A stretch of 64,000 nt of DNA, from NCBI RefSeq assembly GCF_001922585.1, contig NZ_MRBS01000001.1:372001-436000 (forward strand), written 5' to 3'. This DNA comes from Pantoea sp. 1.19. Its GTDB lineage: Bacteria > Pseudomonadota > Gammaproteobacteria > Enterobacterales > Enterobacteriaceae. Of this stretch, positions 1-8,898 are shown piece after piece. The translations under genes and the position numbers were made by a program. Each line of letters opens with the position of its first letter. The stretch's first letter is position 1. A model generated the notes under the pieces. The model was given only the letters and a program-made list of their open reading frames with translations, was not told the origin of the DNA and did not search any database.

Positions 1-1156
1 CGATGATCGCCCGGGCGCGGGCGCTGACGATCCCCAGCTGCGCAATCTCATCAATACTGGCGGCCATCAGCCGCTGCGGTGGCGGTGCCAGACGCGTCAA
101 TGCCGGAAAAGGGGTGGCAATGTGGGCGCCAAAGGTGTCACTGAAGCGGCCGGCCAGCGTAGTGGCGGCTTTTACCGTCACCTGCTGGCCCAAAATGGCC
201 CTTACGGCCAGCTCAAAGCCGTCAAATGCGCCGGCCACGCGCAAGCCGGGGTGTGCCGCGACGCTGGCGCTCAGCGTGGGATCCCGTCCCAGCTGCGCGG
301 CGATGCGATCGGGTTGCGCAGCCAGATCAAACAGCTGTCGCAGCCTCCCCAGCAGGGCAGGCAGTACCGGTAGCAGTGAATGGCTGGCGTCGACCCGCAG
401 GGATGGCTTGCCCACGACCGGTCCAACGCGTATCCAGCCGGTTGTGCTTCCCAGCTGTACCGTACGCAGATAGTGTTTTTCCTCAATCGTTTCAACGTGC
501 AGGATAGCGCGCCGGGCCAGAAAATTGAGCATGGCATCCCAGTCGTAGGGCGGGCGATAGCTGAGCAGCAGGCTGACGTGATCACCGACCACGCCGCCGG
601 GCTGGCGTCTGAGCTGACGCGGCGCCAGCCGATAGCGATCGCTGAAGGCCGCATGGAAGCGCCGCAGGCTGCGAAAACCGCTGGCAAAGGCCACATCGGT
701 GACCGGCAGCTGGGTATCGGTCAGCAGCTGCTTCGCCAGCAGTAAGCGGCGGGTTTGGGTCAGTGCCACCGGCGAGACGCCCAGCTGCTGCTGCACCACT
801 CGCCGCAGTTGACGACTGCTGAGGCCGAAACGGGCGGCCAGCTGTCCGACGCTGCTCTCGCTACAGCTTAGCCCCTCGTCAATCGCCGCAAGGATCCCTT
901 CAGCGATGCGTCCCCCCTGATCCATCGGCGCGTTGCCGGGGGCCAGTTCCGGACGACAGCGCAGGCAGGGGCGAAATCCCGCCTGCTCGGCGGCCGCCGC
1001 GCTGATAAAAAAGTGGCAGTGGCGCCGCAGCGGTGGTTTGACCGGACACACCGGACGGCAGTAGATGCCGGTTGAACTGACGCCGACAAAAAATACGCCA
1101 TCAAAGCGGGCATCGCGCGACAGCAGCGCCTGCCAGGCCGCCTCATTCTCCATCAT
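1..1156 (-). CDS. Ada metal-binding / AraC / AlkA fusion: methyl-sensing regulator and 3-methyladenine DNA glycosylase (partial)
   Basis: The frame is open from an ATG at 1156 through the left edge, 385 codons with no stop. It should detect alkyl damage and excise alkylated bases. The N-terminus resembles the methyl-acceptor zinc domain of Ada: GIYCRPVCP and FRPCLRC supply the CxxxC...CxxC cysteines. An AraC-type helix-turn-helix follows (QLAARFGLSSRQLRR, roughly residues 100-180). After that comes an AlkA_N-like domain and the start of the glycosylase fold (FELAVRAILGQQVTVKAA). The catalytic Asp of the HhH-GPD domain would lie beyond the edge. GGAG followed by AAGG precedes the start. It is divergent from ogt, so the pair covers the functions that E. 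coli splits between Ada and AlkA. Domain assignment rests on motif recognition only. Confidence 0.85.
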   Translation of the reverse strand, partial: MMENEAAWQALLSRDARFDGVFFVGVSSTGIYCRPVCPVKPPLRRHCHFFISAAAAEQAGFRPCLRCRPELAPGNAPMDQGGRIAEGILAAIDEGLSCSESSVGQLAARFGLSSRQLRRVVQQQLGVSPVALTQTRRLLLAKQLLTDTQLPVTDVAFASGFRSLRRFHAAFSDRYRLAPRQLRRQPGGVVGDHVSLLLSYRPPYDWDAMLNFLARRAILHVETIEEKHYLRTVQLGSTTGWIRVGPVVGKPSLRVDASHSLLPVLPALLGRLRQLFDLAAQPDRIAAQLGRDPTLSASVAAHPGLRVAGAFDGFELAVRAILGQQVTVKAATTLAGRFSDTFGAHIATPFPALTRLAPPPQRLMAASIDEIAQLGIVSARARAII

Positions 1157-1212
1157 CCTTCCCCTCCGCATCGAATCATTGCCAGCATAGCGCTCGCTGA
1201 ATCCGCCTACTC

Positions 1213-1259
1213 GCCACTTTCGGTCAGCAAATTTTTTTACGCTGATGACCGAAAATGGC
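1213..1259. promoter_or_regulatory. Inverted repeat between the divergent alkylation-repair genes, candidate operator
   Basis: Two arms of 14 bases, GCCACTTTCGGTCA (1213-1226) and TGACCGAAAATGGC (1246-1259), are complementary at 13 of 14 positions and separated by 19 bases. They sit in the middle of the 168-bp region between the Ada-AlkA fusion and ogt. The position suggests an operator shared by both promoters, possibly bound by the AraC domain of the fusion. No binder can be proven from the sequence. Confidence 0.5.
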
Positions 1260-1324
1260 CAGTTTTTGCTGGCGGCTACCGCATAATAATCGCACGATAC
1301 CGCACTAGCAGCTGGAGAAACACG

Positions 1325-1825
1325 ATGTCTTACTGTTATAGCGACATGCCATCACCGGTGGGTACCCTGACGCTGATTGCGCGTGCTGACGCGCTGGTTG
1401 GGGTGCTGTGGGAAAACGAACTGGCCGGACGGGTCAATCTGACACCGCGCCAGCGCGACGATCGGCAGCCTGTCCTGTTGGAGGCAAGACGGCAGCTGAC
1501 GCAATACTTTGCCGGTGAGCGGCAGCAGTTCTCCCTGCCGCTGGCGTTTATGGGCACGCCTTTCCAGCAGGCCGTTTGGGCGGAGCTGGTGCTGATCCCG
1601 TTTGGCGAAACGCGTAGCTACCGCGAGATAGCCGAACGGATTGGTAAGCCGCGCGCGGTCAGAGCGGTAGGCGCGGCCAACGGAAAAAATCCGCTCTCGA
1701 TCGTGGCTCCCTGCCACCGGGTGATTGGCAGCAACGGTAAGCTCACCGGTTTTGCCGGCGGGCTGGAGGCGAAAGCGATGCTGCTGGCGCTGGAAAGCCG
1801 CCACGGCTTCACTCTGAGCGCCTGA
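1325..1825 (+). CDS. ogt: Methylated-DNA--protein-cysteine methyltransferase
   Basis: Transfers the methyl group of O6-methylguanine in DNA to its own cysteine, a suicide reaction. The 166-residue protein carries the acceptor motif IVAPCHRVIG with Cys at residue 130. Upstream is FGETRSYREIA, and the recognition region KPRAVRAVGAANGKNP is typical of Ogt/AdaB. The ATG at 1325 is preceded by GGAGAA. It lacks the Ada N-terminal domains, which are carried by the divergent gene. That makes the locus a split Ada arrangement, comparable to the adaA-alkA plus ogt organisation known from mycobacteria. The symbol ogt is given by similarity; adaB would be an equally fair name. Confidence 0.93.
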   Translation: MSYCYSDMPSPVGTLTLIARADALVGVLWENELAGRVNLTPRQRDDRQPVLLEARRQLTQYFAGERQQFSLPLAFMGTPFQQAVWAELVLIPFGETRSYREIAERIGKPRAVRAVGAANGKNPLSIVAPCHRVIGSNGKLTGFAGGLEAKAMLLALESRHGFTLSA

Positions 1826-1883
1826 AGCACCGCGCGGATGGATGAGAAAAAAGCAGCGACAGGCGCGGTAAACTTCGCTATCT

Positions 1884-1901
1884 TGTTTAGTATACAAAAC
1901 A
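1884..1901. promoter_or_regulatory. NadR operator of nadA
   Basis: TGTTTAGTATACAAAACA matches the 18-bp NadR box (TGTTTA-N6-TAAACA) with one mismatch in the right half. It lies 73 bp upstream of the nadA start. NadR represses NAD synthesis genes when NAD is plentiful, so nadA-pnuC should be repressed here. Confidence 0.8.
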
Positions 1902-1974
1902 GTTGCGGGCGATTAATGCTCAATATAAGCAGTCTACCGCGAGCGTGTTAAATACAAAAAACGAGATGCCTGAC

Positions 1975-3036
1975 ATGAGCCTGATGTTTGATCCGGAGGC
2001 CGCTGTTTATCCCTTTCCGCCAAAGCCTGCTCGTCTGACGGCCGACGAGAGGCTGGCGCTGCGCCGCACCATCGCCCGTCTGCTGCGCGAACGCGATGCG
2101 GTGCTGGTCGCGCATTATTATACCGACCCGGAGATTCAGGCGCTGGCGGAAGAGACCGGCGGCTGCGTGGCGGACTCGCTGGAGATGGCGCGCTTTGGTA
2201 GCCAGCATCCCGCCAGCACGCTGCTGGTAGCCGGCGTGCGTTTTATGGGCGAAACCGCCAGTATCCTTAGCCCGGAAAAAACCATTCTGATGCCGACGCT
2301 GGCCGCCGAGTGCTCGCTGGATCTGGGCTGCCCGATCGAAGCATTTAGCGCGTTCTGTGACGCACATCCCGATCGCACCGTGGTGGTGTATGCCAACACC
2401 TCGGCGGCGGTAAAAGCCCGCGCTGACTGGGTGGTCACCTCCAGTATTGCCGTCGAACTGATTGAACATCTGGATGCCCGGGGCGAGAAGATCCTCTGGG
2501 CGCCGGATCGGCATCTTGGGCGCTATGTTGCCAGCCAGACCGGGGCTGACGTCCTGTGCTGGCAGGGGGCCTGCATCGTGCACGATGAGTTTAAACTTCA
2601 GGGCCTGCAGCAGATGAAGGCGCTTTATCCGCAGGCGGCGATTCTGGTCCACCCGGAATCACCGTCGGCGATTGTGGCGCTGGCCGACGCGGTTGGTTCG
2701 ACCAGCCAGCTGATTCAGGCGGCGAAAACGCTGCCGCAGCAGACGCTGATTGTGGCGACCGATCGCGGTATTTTCTACAAAATGCAGCAGGCCTGCCCGG
2801 AAAAAATCCTGATCGCCGCGCCAACGGCCGGGGAGGGGGCGACCTGTCGCAGCTGCGCACACTGTCCCTGGATGGCGATGAACGGCTTGCAGGCCATCGC
2901 TGACGCCCTGGCACACGGCGGAGACGCCCACCGAGTTCAGGTGGACGCCGCGCTGCGCCAGCAGGCGCTGGTACCGTTAAATCGTATGCTAACCTTTGCC
3001 GCAGAACTGAAACGTCACGCGCGGGGACAGGCCTGA
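1975..3036 (+). CDS. nadA: Quinolinate synthase A
   Basis: Condenses iminoaspartate with dihydroxyacetone phosphate to quinolinate, in de novo NAD synthesis, in the cytoplasm. The 353-residue protein has the three 4Fe-4S cysteine sites: [11 protein letters not shown] (Cys113), [11 protein letters not shown], and [10 protein letters not shown] near the C-terminus. The start at 1975 ([10 protein letters not shown]) matches the E. coli N-terminus; in-frame upstream starts would add a non-conserved leader. pnuC follows after 19 bp and the NadR box lies upstream. In E. coli nadA follows a Lys/Val tRNA cluster; here ogt is the upstream neighbour and no tRNA is present. Confidence 0.97.
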   Translation: MSLMFDPEAAVYPFPPKPARLTADERLALRRTIARLLRERDAVLVAHYYTDPEIQALAEETGGCVADSLEMARFGSQHPASTLLVAGVRFMGETASILSPEKTILMPTLAAECSLDLGCPIEAFSAFCDAHPDRTVVVYANTSAAVKARADWVVTSSIAVELIEHLDARGEKILWAPDRHLGRYVASQTGADVLCWQGACIVHDEFKLQGLQQMKALYPQAAILVHPESPSAIVALADAVGSTSQLIQAAKTLPQQTLIVATDRGIFYKMQQACPEKILIAAPTAGEGATCRSCAHCPWMAMNGLQAIADALAHGGDAHRVQVDAALRQQALVPLNRMLTFAAELKRHARGQA

Positions 3037-3055
3037 CGCGCCACAGGAGAACAAC

Positions 3056-3775
3056 ATGGACTTTTTCAGCACCCACACCATTCTGGTGCACATACCACTG
3101 GGCGCCGGCGGATATGATCTGTCGTGGATTGAAGCGGTGGGCACCCTCGCCGGGCTGCTGTGTATCTGGCTGGCCAGCCTTGAAAAAAATATCAACTACC
3201 TGTTTGGTCTGATCAATGTCTCGCTGTTTGCGATCATTTTTTTCCAGATTCAGCTCTATGCCAGTCTGTTGCTGCAGCTGTTCTTCTTCCTGGCCAACAT
3301 CTATGGCTGGCTGGCCTGGCGGCGTCAGACGGTGGACCAGCAGGCGGCGCTCAGCATCCGCTGGCTGCCGCGCGGTAAGGCGCTGGCGTGGGGCGCTGCC
3401 TGCGTGCTGGCGATTGCCCTGATGACCCGCTATATCGATCCGGTGTTTGCCTTGCTCACGCGCCTGTCGGTCAGTGCCTTACAGACGCTGGGCCTCGCGG
3501 TGACGATGCCCGAACTGCAGCCGGATGCGTTTCCCTTCTGGGACGCCTGCATGATGGTATTGTCGATGGTGGCGATGATTTTAATGACGCGGAAGTACGT
3601 GGAAAACTGGCCGCTGTGGACGCTTGTCAACGTGATAAGCGTCATGATTTTCGTCCGCCAGGGCGTCTGGGCGATGGCGCTGGAGTACGTGCTGCTGACG
3701 CTGATTGCCGTTAACGGTAGCCTGCGGTGGATGAAAAGCGCCCGCGCCAGCGGCTCGCGGGCGCTGTCCGGTTAA
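3056..3775 (+). CDS. pnuC: Nicotinamide riboside transporter
   Basis: Imports nicotinamide riboside across the inner membrane for NAD salvage. The 239 residues equal the E. coli length and are almost wholly hydrophobic, with about seven membrane segments. The conserved stretches [15 protein letters not shown] and [13 protein letters not shown] are present. A good ribosome site (CAGGAGAACAAC) precedes the ATG. It lies 19 bp behind nadA and should share its transcript and NadR control. Its stop codon overlaps the stop of the convergent zitB. Confidence 0.97.
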   Translation: MDFFSTHTILVHIPLGAGGYDLSWIEAVGTLAGLLCIWLASLEKNINYLFGLINVSLFAIIFFQIQLYASLLLQLFFFLANIYGWLAWRRQTVDQQAALSIRWLPRGKALAWGAACVLAIALMTRYIDPVFALLTRLSVSALQTLGLAVTMPELQPDAFPFWDACMMVLSMVAMILMTRKYVENWPLWTLVNVISVMIFVRQGVWAMALEYVLLTLIAVNGSLRWMKSARASGSRALSG

Positions 3776-4725
3776 GGATGATGATGGCCATGGGCGGGGA
3801 CCTGCCCCTCGCCCAGGGCGCAGGTCAGTCCGGTGCAGGGCTGGTATTCCATTTGTACCGTAGCGTGCTCAATCTGATAATTATCATGCAGCCAGCGATG
3901 GATACGCTGCAGCAGCGCATCGTGATCCCGGGTCGGAATCACCTGTACGTGCAGCGTTAACACCGGTTTTTCACCCACCTGCCACAGATGCACGTGATGG
4001 ACGCTGCGCACTTCCGGCAGCTGCAGCTGCAGTCCACGCGTCAGTTTGGCCACGTCAATGTGGTCCGGGGCGCCTTCTAACAGCTCATGGCCGCTCTCGC
4101 GCAGCAGCGTCCAGGCACTGCGCAGCACCAGCAGCGCGACCAAGACTGACAGAATCGGATCAATCGGCGTCCAGCCGGTCAGCATGATTATTATCGCGGC
4201 GGCAATCGCCCCCACTGAGCCGAGCAAATCGCCGAGCACGTGCAGTGCCGCAGCGCGCACATTGAGGTTTTTCTCGTCACTACCGCGGTGCAGTAGCCAG
4301 AAAGCCAGTAGGTTAGCCAGCAGGCCGGCAACGGCGATCGTCAGCATCATGCCGCCGGCCACCGGCCGCGGCTGATAGAAACGTTGGATCGCTTCCCAGA
4401 CGATCAGCGCGGTAATCACGATCAGCGCGATGGCGTTAACAAAAGCCGCCAGCGTGGTCAGGCGCAGCAGACCAAAGGTATGACGCGCGCCGGGGCGACG
4501 GTGGGCGAAGCGTACCGCCAGCAGCGCCACCAGCAGGGCGGCGGTATCGGTGAGCATATGGCCGGCATCGGCCAGCAGCGCGAGCGAGCCGGACAGCAGT
4601 CCGCCGATGACCTCGACGACCATAAACAGGCCGGTAATCCACAGCGCGGCGAGTAGGCGACGGGCATTGCCATCGCCTGAGGCTCCCGCGGCGGGTGCGT
4701 GATGATGTGAATGAGAATGCGCCAT
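3772..4725 (-). CDS. zitB: Zinc exporter of the cation diffusion facilitator family
   Basis: Zn(II)/proton antiporter of the inner membrane. The 317-residue protein has a His-rich N-terminus ([10 protein letters not shown]), six membrane segments and the zinc-site signature [18 protein letters not shown] in segment 2. [12 protein letters not shown] supplies the second His/Asp pair in segment 5. The cytoplasmic C-terminal domain ([10 protein letters not shown]) ends in a His-rich tail. The start at 4725 (MAHSHSH) matches E. coli; an earlier start would add six non-conserved residues. It is convergent with pnuC and shares a few stop-codon bases with it. Confidence 0.96.
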   Translation of the reverse strand: MAHSHSHHHAPAAGASGDGNARRLLAALWITGLFMVVEVIGGLLSGSLALLADAGHMLTDTAALLVALLAVRFAHRRPGARHTFGLLRLTTLAAFVNAIALIVITALIVWEAIQRFYQPRPVAGGMMLTIAVAGLLANLLAFWLLHRGSDEKNLNVRAAALHVLGDLLGSVGAIAAAIIIMLTGWTPIDPILSVLVALLVLRSAWTLLRESGHELLEGAPDHIDVAKLTRGLQLQLPEVRSVHHVHLWQVGEKPVLTLHVQVIPTRDHDALLQRIHRWLHDNYQIEHATVQMEYQPCTGLTCALGEGQVPAHGHHHP

Positions 4726-4790
4726 AAGTATCCCGATCTGCATGCTAATCGCACTATGATAGCGGAAAGCGAGGAGAAGCGGGCCTGAGA

Positions 4791-4824
4791 AAGAGGAAAA
4801 AGAGCAGGGAGCCGGGGCTCCCTG
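4791..4824 (-). terminator. Intrinsic terminator downstream of ybgS
   Basis: A GC-rich stem with a short loop (4805-4824, core GGGAGCC/GGCTCCC) is followed on the minus strand by a run of T and pyrimidines (4791-4804). It lies 26 bp after the ybgS stop. Confidence 0.75.
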
Positions 4825-4849
4825 AGGTCAGACGGGGCCGACGAGCGAA

Positions 4850-5176
4850 TTACTGCGTGGTGCCGTCGGTTTTAGTATCCACATTGTTGCCCACTTTCTC
4901 GTTAATGTTTGGACACTTACCATCTTTGCACTGCGTGTTTTTATGCACTTCGTCGGCAGACATATTTTCGTGGTTCTTCATCTGCTTGTGTGTGCTGTCA
5001 ACGTCGCCGGTGTTGATGTTGCTGTTATCAACATTATTGGGCGGCAGATTCTGTTTGGCGCCCGGCGCTACCGCGCCTGCATTAGCGGCCTGATTCGCAT
5101 TGCCGTTAGCCGCCAGTGCCGCACCGCTGCCCAGCGTCATTGCTGCTGTCAGAAATACCATCGCGAACTTATTCAT
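4850..5176 (-). CDS. ybgS: Small exported YbgS-like protein
   Basis: A 108-residue secreted protein of unknown function. Residues 1 to about 22 form a signal peptide ending in GAALA. The mature part is hydrophilic and Asn-rich ([14 protein letters not shown]). It ends in the same pattern as E. coli Ybg[19 protein letters not shown], with two cysteines, and the terminus [11 protein letters not shown]. The start at 5176 is chosen because AGGAG lies 7 nt upstream. It sits between zitB and aroG as in E. coli and has its own terminator. Confidence 0.92.
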   Translation of the reverse strand: MNKFAMVFLTAAMTLGSGAALAANGNANQAANAGAVAPGAKQNLPPNNVDNSNINTGDVDSTHKQMKNHENMSADEVHKNTQCKDGKCPNINEKVGNNVDTKTDGTTQ

Positions 5177-5374
5177 CTTTGCTCCTTTCAATGAGAGTAC
5201 CTTTACCCGAGAAGTAAGGTGGATTCATGGCGTAACGCAATAAATCTGAAATAAAACCCCGCCCTGAGGTTGAGAAATAACAGGAAAAACTGACTCAGCG
5301 GGATTATTCAGCCTCAACGTCAGTAAAGTGTAGTTACCGCTGCGCCATTTTCCAGTCGGAACCGGGAAAAGGAG

Positions 5375-5415
5375 GGTGAAAGACGATTTACACTCGCGGG
5401 CGGGCGGGATAAATT
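5375..5415 (+). promoter_or_regulatory. aroG promoter with overlapping TyrR box
   Basis: TTTACA (5387-5392) is a -35 element matching 5 of 6 consensus bases. A 17-bp spacer leads to TAAATT (5410-5415) as -10. GGTGAAAGACGATTTACA (5375-5392) fits the TyrR box TGTAAA-N6-TTTACA at 10 of 12 positions and covers the -35. The same overlap controls aroG in E. coli, which supports repression by TyrR with phenylalanine. It lies 51-91 bp before the aroG ATG. Confidence 0.6.
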
Positions 5416-5465
5416 GGAGACCGATGTGCCCGGCGGCACCCTGGATGGCTAACTGTGGAAGCGTT

Positions 5466-6518
5466 ATGAATTACCAGAACGATGATTTGAGAATCAAGGA
5501 AATAAAAGAATTACTCCCGCCTGTCGCCCTGTTGGAAAAATTTCCCGCAACGGACAGCGCGGCGCGGACGGTGGCTGAGGCTCGTCAGGCCATTCATCAT
5601 ATTCTGAAAAACAACGATGATCGCCTGCTGGTGGTGATTGGTCCCTGTTCTATTCACGATCCGGCGGCGGCCAAAGCGTATGGCGCCCGTCTGCTGCAGC
5701 TGCGAGAAGCGCTACGCGGCGAGCTGGAAATAGTGATGCGGGTCTATTTTGAAAAACCGCGCACCACGGTGGGCTGGAAAGGGCTGATTAACGATCCGTA
5801 CATGGATAACAGCTACCAGATTAATGACGGGCTGCGGCTGGCGCGCAAGCTGCTGCTCGATATTAACGACAGCGGCCTGCCGGCGGCGGGGGAGTTTCTT
5901 GATATGATCACCCCGCAGTACATGGCGGATCTGATGAGCTGGGGGGCGATTGGCGCCCGTACCACCGAGTCCCAGGTGCATCGTGAGCTGGCCTCCGGCC
6001 TCTCTTGCCCGGTGGGCTTTAAAAACGGCACCGACGGCACCATTAAGGTGGCGATTGACGCGATCAACGCCGCCGGCGCCCCGCACTGCTTCCTGTCGGT
6101 CACCAAATATGGCCATTCCGCGATCGTAGAAACTGCCGGCAACGGCGATTGCCACATTATTTTACGCGGCGGCAGAGAGCCCAACTACAGCGCGCAGCAC
6201 GTGCAGGCGGTGAAGGCCGGATTGGAGAACGCCGGGCTGCCGCAGCAGGTGATGATTGACTTCAGCCACGCCAACAGCAGCAAACAGTTTAAAAAGCAGC
6301 TGCAGGTCGCGGCAGACGTTGCCGGGCAGATTGCCGGCGGCGAGCGCGGCATTATCGGCGTGATGATTGAGAGCCATCTGGTTGAAGGCAATCAGAGTCT
6401 TGACAGCGGCGAACCGCTGGTCTACGGAAAGAGCGTCACCGATGCCTGCATCGGCTGGGAAGACACCGAAGCCGTGCTGCATCAGCTGGCGGCGGCGGTC
6501 AAAGCGCGCCGCGGCTAG
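5466..6518 (+). CDS. aroG: DAHP synthase, phenylalanine-sensitive type
   Basis: Condenses phosphoenolpyruvate with erythrose 4-phosphate, the first step of the shikimate pathway. The 350 residues equal E. coli AroG in length and begin MNYQNDDLRIKEIKELLPP, the AroG N-terminus. The metal and substrate motifs are VIGPCSIHD, RVYFEKPRTTVGWKGLINDP, GARTTESQVHRELASGL and VMIDFSHANS. The start at 5466 is fixed by homology; the frame is open upstream but not conserved. It is monocistronic, with a promoter/TyrR site before it and a strong terminator 18 bp after the stop. Confidence 0.97.
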   Translation: MNYQNDDLRIKEIKELLPPVALLEKFPATDSAARTVAEARQAIHHILKNNDDRLLVVIGPCSIHDPAAAKAYGARLLQLREALRGELEIVMRVYFEKPRTTVGWKGLINDPYMDNSYQINDGLRLARKLLLDINDSGLPAAGEFLDMITPQYMADLMSWGAIGARTTESQVHRELASGLSCPVGFKNGTDGTIKVAIDAINAAGAPHCFLSVTKYGHSAIVETAGNGDCHIILRGGREPNYSAQHVQAVKAGLENAGLPQQVMIDFSHANSSKQFKKQLQVAADVAGQIAGGERGIIGVMIESHLVEGNQSLDSGEPLVYGKSVTDACIGWEDTEAVLHQLAAAVKARRG

Positions 6519-6536
6519 GCCGGCGCGCGCCAGCGC

Positions 6537-6560
6537 AACGCCGCATTCCGCGGCGTTTTT
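6537..6560 (+). terminator. Intrinsic terminator of aroG
   Basis: AACGCCGC, loop ATTCC, GCGGCGTT form a perfect 8-bp stem followed by T residues. It lies between the aroG stop and the end of the convergent MFS gene. Confidence 0.9.
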
Positions 6561-7834
6561 CACCGTTCCCGCAGTGGCCGGCGATGGTCGTCCGGCCGCA
6601 GGGTCATCAGCGCCGCAATGCTTATCAGTGCGGTGACCATCACATACCAGGCCGGCATATCCAGGTAGCCGGTTTGCCTGACCAACGCGGTGATAATTAG
6701 CCCGGCGCAGCCGGAGAACAGCGCGTTCGACAGCGAATAGGTCAGCCCCAGTCCGGTAAAGCGCACGCGCGTGGGAAACATCTCCGCCAGCATCGCCGGG
6801 CCCGGTCCAGCCAGCATCCCCACCACCGCCCCGGCCAGCATCACCGCGAGGCCTTTCCACAGCAGCGGCACGTCAGCCTGCAGCACCTTTAACAGCGGCA
6901 GCGTAAGCAGCAGCAAGATCACCGCCGCGGTCACCATGACTCGCCGACGCCCCAGTCGGTCGCTCAGCCAGCCCGCGGGCAGGATAGTCAAGGCAAACCC
7001 CAGATTCGATAGCAGCGCCAGCAGCAACGCGGTGCGCAGTCCGGCGTGCAGCGAGGTTTGCAGGTAGCCCGGCATGATCACGAGGAAAGTATAGCCGGCC
7101 GCAGACCAGATCATCAGCCGGCCCATGCCCAGCGCCAGAGTGCGCAGCGTATCACTGACTGAAGGCCGGCGCGGTGGCGGATCCGCCTGCTGCTGCGCGC
7201 TAAACGTTGGCGTCTCCGGCAGGTGCAGGCGTAGCCACAGCGCCACGGCACCGAGCGGCAGCGCCAGTAAAAAGGGGATCCGCCATGCCCCGGCGTACAG
7301 CGCCGCTTCGCCCAGAGTCCATGCCAGCAGCGCCACCACGGCAATCCCACCCAGCAGCCCCAGCGCGACGGTAAAGGATTGCCAGGCACCGTAATAGCCG
7401 CGGCGGCCCGGGGGAGCATATTCGGTCATCAGCGCCACCGCGCCGCCAAACTCGCCGCCGGCAAACACGCCCTGCAGAATACGCAGCAGCGTGAGCAACA
7501 GCGGCGCCGCGACGCCCAGCGTGCTCCAGGTCGGCAGCAGGCCGATAGCGCTGGTGGTCAGCGTCATCAGCACCAGCACCGCAATCAGCGTCGGCCGGCG
7601 TCCGTAGCGATCGCCAAGTCGACCAAACAGCAGCGCGCCGAGCGGACGAAAGAAAAAGGCGATGGCAAACGACGCCCAGGTGAGCAGCATCGCGGTCAGC
7701 GGCGTCACGCCTGCCAGCTGAAAAAAGTGCCGGGCCATCAGGGAAGCGAGAAAGCCGTACACGGCAAACTCATACCACTCGATAAAGTTACCGGCAGCGG
7801 CAGCCACCAGAGCGCGGCGTGGGGTAGCGGACAT
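6560..7834 (-). CDS. MFS transporter of the metabolite:H+ symporter type
   Basis: A 424-residue inner-membrane permease with about 12 membrane segments. The N-terminus GNFIEWYEFAVYGFLAS is the hallmark of the metabolite:H+ symporter family (ProP, KgtP, ShiA, PcaK relatives). Both MFS loop signatures are visible: GRLGDRYGRRPTL between segments 2 and 3, and GWLSDRLGRRRVM in the second half. The substrate is not identifiable; an organic acid or zwitterion is usual in the family. The start at 7834 (MSATPRRALVAAAAGNF) leaves the normal short leader. It stands between aroG and gpmA, where E. coli has no such gene, and may be an insertion into this backbone. Confidence 0.88.
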   Translation of the reverse strand: MSATPRRALVAAAAGNFIEWYEFAVYGFLASLMARHFFQLAGVTPLTAMLLTWASFAIAFFFRPLGALLFGRLGDRYGRRPTLIAVLVLMTLTTSAIGLLPTWSTLGVAAPLLLTLLRILQGVFAGGEFGGAVALMTEYAPPGRRGYYGAWQSFTVALGLLGGIAVVALLAWTLGEAALYAGAWRIPFLLALPLGAVALWLRLHLPETPTFSAQQQADPPPRRPSVSDTLRTLALGMGRLMIWSAAGYTFLVIMPGYLQTSLHAGLRTALLLALLSNLGFALTILPAGWLSDRLGRRRVMVTAAVILLLLTLPLLKVLQADVPLLWKGLAVMLAGAVVGMLAGPGPAMLAEMFPTRVRFTGLGLTYSLSNALFSGCAGLIITALVRQTGYLDMPAWYVMVTALISIAALMTLRPDDHRRPLRER

Positions 7835-7956
7835 AGCAGCGATTCCGTCAGTTAACACGCACGCTGCTATCCTGACCCGCGGCGCGGCGGCGGGCAACCT
7901 TCGCGGTGGCAAAGTGTTAACGCGCGCAGGTTTCGACGTCAGCGCGCAGGAAGCCC

Positions 7957-7983
7957 AAAAAAAAGGCCGCCCGAGGGCGACCT
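7957..7983 (-). terminator. Intrinsic terminator of gpmA
   Basis: On the minus strand AGGTCGCCC pairs with GGGCGGCCT (one G-T pair) and is followed by eight T. It starts 19 bp after the gpmA stop. Confidence 0.9.
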
Positions 7984-8001
7984 GTATTCACAAACAATGC
8001 C

Positions 8002-8754
8002 TTATTTGGCCTTGCCCTGGTTAGCAACCGCCGCCGCTTTCGCTGCGATTTCATCGGCGTCACCGAGGTAGTAGCGCTTCAGCGGTTTGAAGTTGTCGTC
8101 AAACTCATACACCAGCGGCACGCCGGTCGGAATGTTGAATTCGAGGATCTCGTCTTCGCTCATCCCATCGAGGTATTTCACCAGCGCGCGCAGGGAGTTG
8201 CCGTGCGCGGCAATGATCACCTTTTCACCGCGCTTCATGCGCGGCAGGATCGATTCGTTCCAGTACGGCAGCACGCGATCGATGGTCAGCGCCAGGCTTT
8301 CGGTGGTCGGCAGCTGCTCCGGGGTCAGCTGGGCATAGCGCGGATCGTGGCCGGGGAAACGCTCATCGGCGCGATCCAGCTCCGGTGGGGTGACGGCAAA
8401 GCCGCGGCGCCACTGTTTAACCTGCTCGTCGCCATATTTTTCCGCGGTCTCTGCTTTGTTCAGACCCTGCAGGGCGCCATAGTGGCGCTCGTTCAGGCGC
8501 CAGGATTTCTCCACCGGCAGCCAGGCCTGATCCAGCTCATCCAGCACGTTCCACAGCGTATGGATGGCGCGCTTCAGCACGGAGGTATAGGCGAAATCGA
8601 AGGTAAAACCCTCTTTTTTCAGCAGGGCGCCCGCCGCTTTGGCTTCGCTGCGGCCTTTCTCGGACAGGTCAACGTCGTACCAACCGGTAAAGCGGTTTTC
8701 GTTGTTCCACTGGCTCTCGCCGTGGCGTACCAGCACCAGCTTAGTTACTGCCAT
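8002..8754 (-). CDS. gpmA: 2,3-bisphosphoglycerate-dependent phosphoglycerate mutase
   Basis: Interconverts 3- and 2-phosphoglycerate in glycolysis and gluconeogenesis. The 250-residue protein has the phosphohistidine motif [12 protein letters not shown] near the N-terminus, [10 protein letters not shown], and the second catalytic His in [11 protein letters not shown]. The length equals E. coli GpmA. The ATG at 8754 is preceded by AAGGAG. It lies next to galETKM as in E. coli, but a hairpin after galM separates the two units. Confidence 0.98.
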   Translation of the reverse strand: MAVTKLVLVRHGESQWNNENRFTGWYDVDLSEKGRSEAKAAGALLKKEGFTFDFAYTSVLKRAIHTLWNVLDELDQAWLPVEKSWRLNERHYGALQGLNKAETAEKYGDEQVKQWRRGFAVTPPELDRADERFPGHDPRYAQLTPEQLPTTESLALTIDRVLPYWNESILPRMKRGEKVIIAAHGNSLRALVKYLDGMSEDEILEFNIPTGVPLVYEFDDNFKPLKRYYLGDADEIAAKAAAVANQGKAK

Positions 8755-8851
8755 AGTTTAACTCCTTCATATACTTAAGTTTCTATGATAATGACAAATC
8801 CGCGTCTACCGCGACACGCCTGCGGCAACTCTCTGGTGCCATACCATAGCG

Positions 8852-8892
8852 GAAAACGGGGCAGTGCGTAAGCCATTCGCCCACGCACTGCC
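8852..8892 (-). terminator. Terminator at the end of galETKM
   Basis: GGCAGTGCGT (8860-8869) and ACGCACTGCC (8883-8892) form a perfect 10-bp stem with a 13-nt loop, 7 bp after the galM stop. On the minus strand CCGTTTTCC follows. The plus-strand side carries TGTTTTT, so it may work in both directions. Confidence 0.7.
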
Positions 8893-8898
8893 TGTTTT

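Noticed and set aside
1826-1974. tRNA genes expected before nadA from E. coli synteny
   Set aside because: The interval holds only the NadR box and leader. No cloverleaf or CCA-type acceptor stem is visible.
8780-8800. Possible Fur box upstream of gpmA (ATGATAATGAC)
   Set aside because: Only one half resembles the GATAAT repeats of the consensus. E. coli gpmA is Fur-linked, but the match here is too weak to claim.
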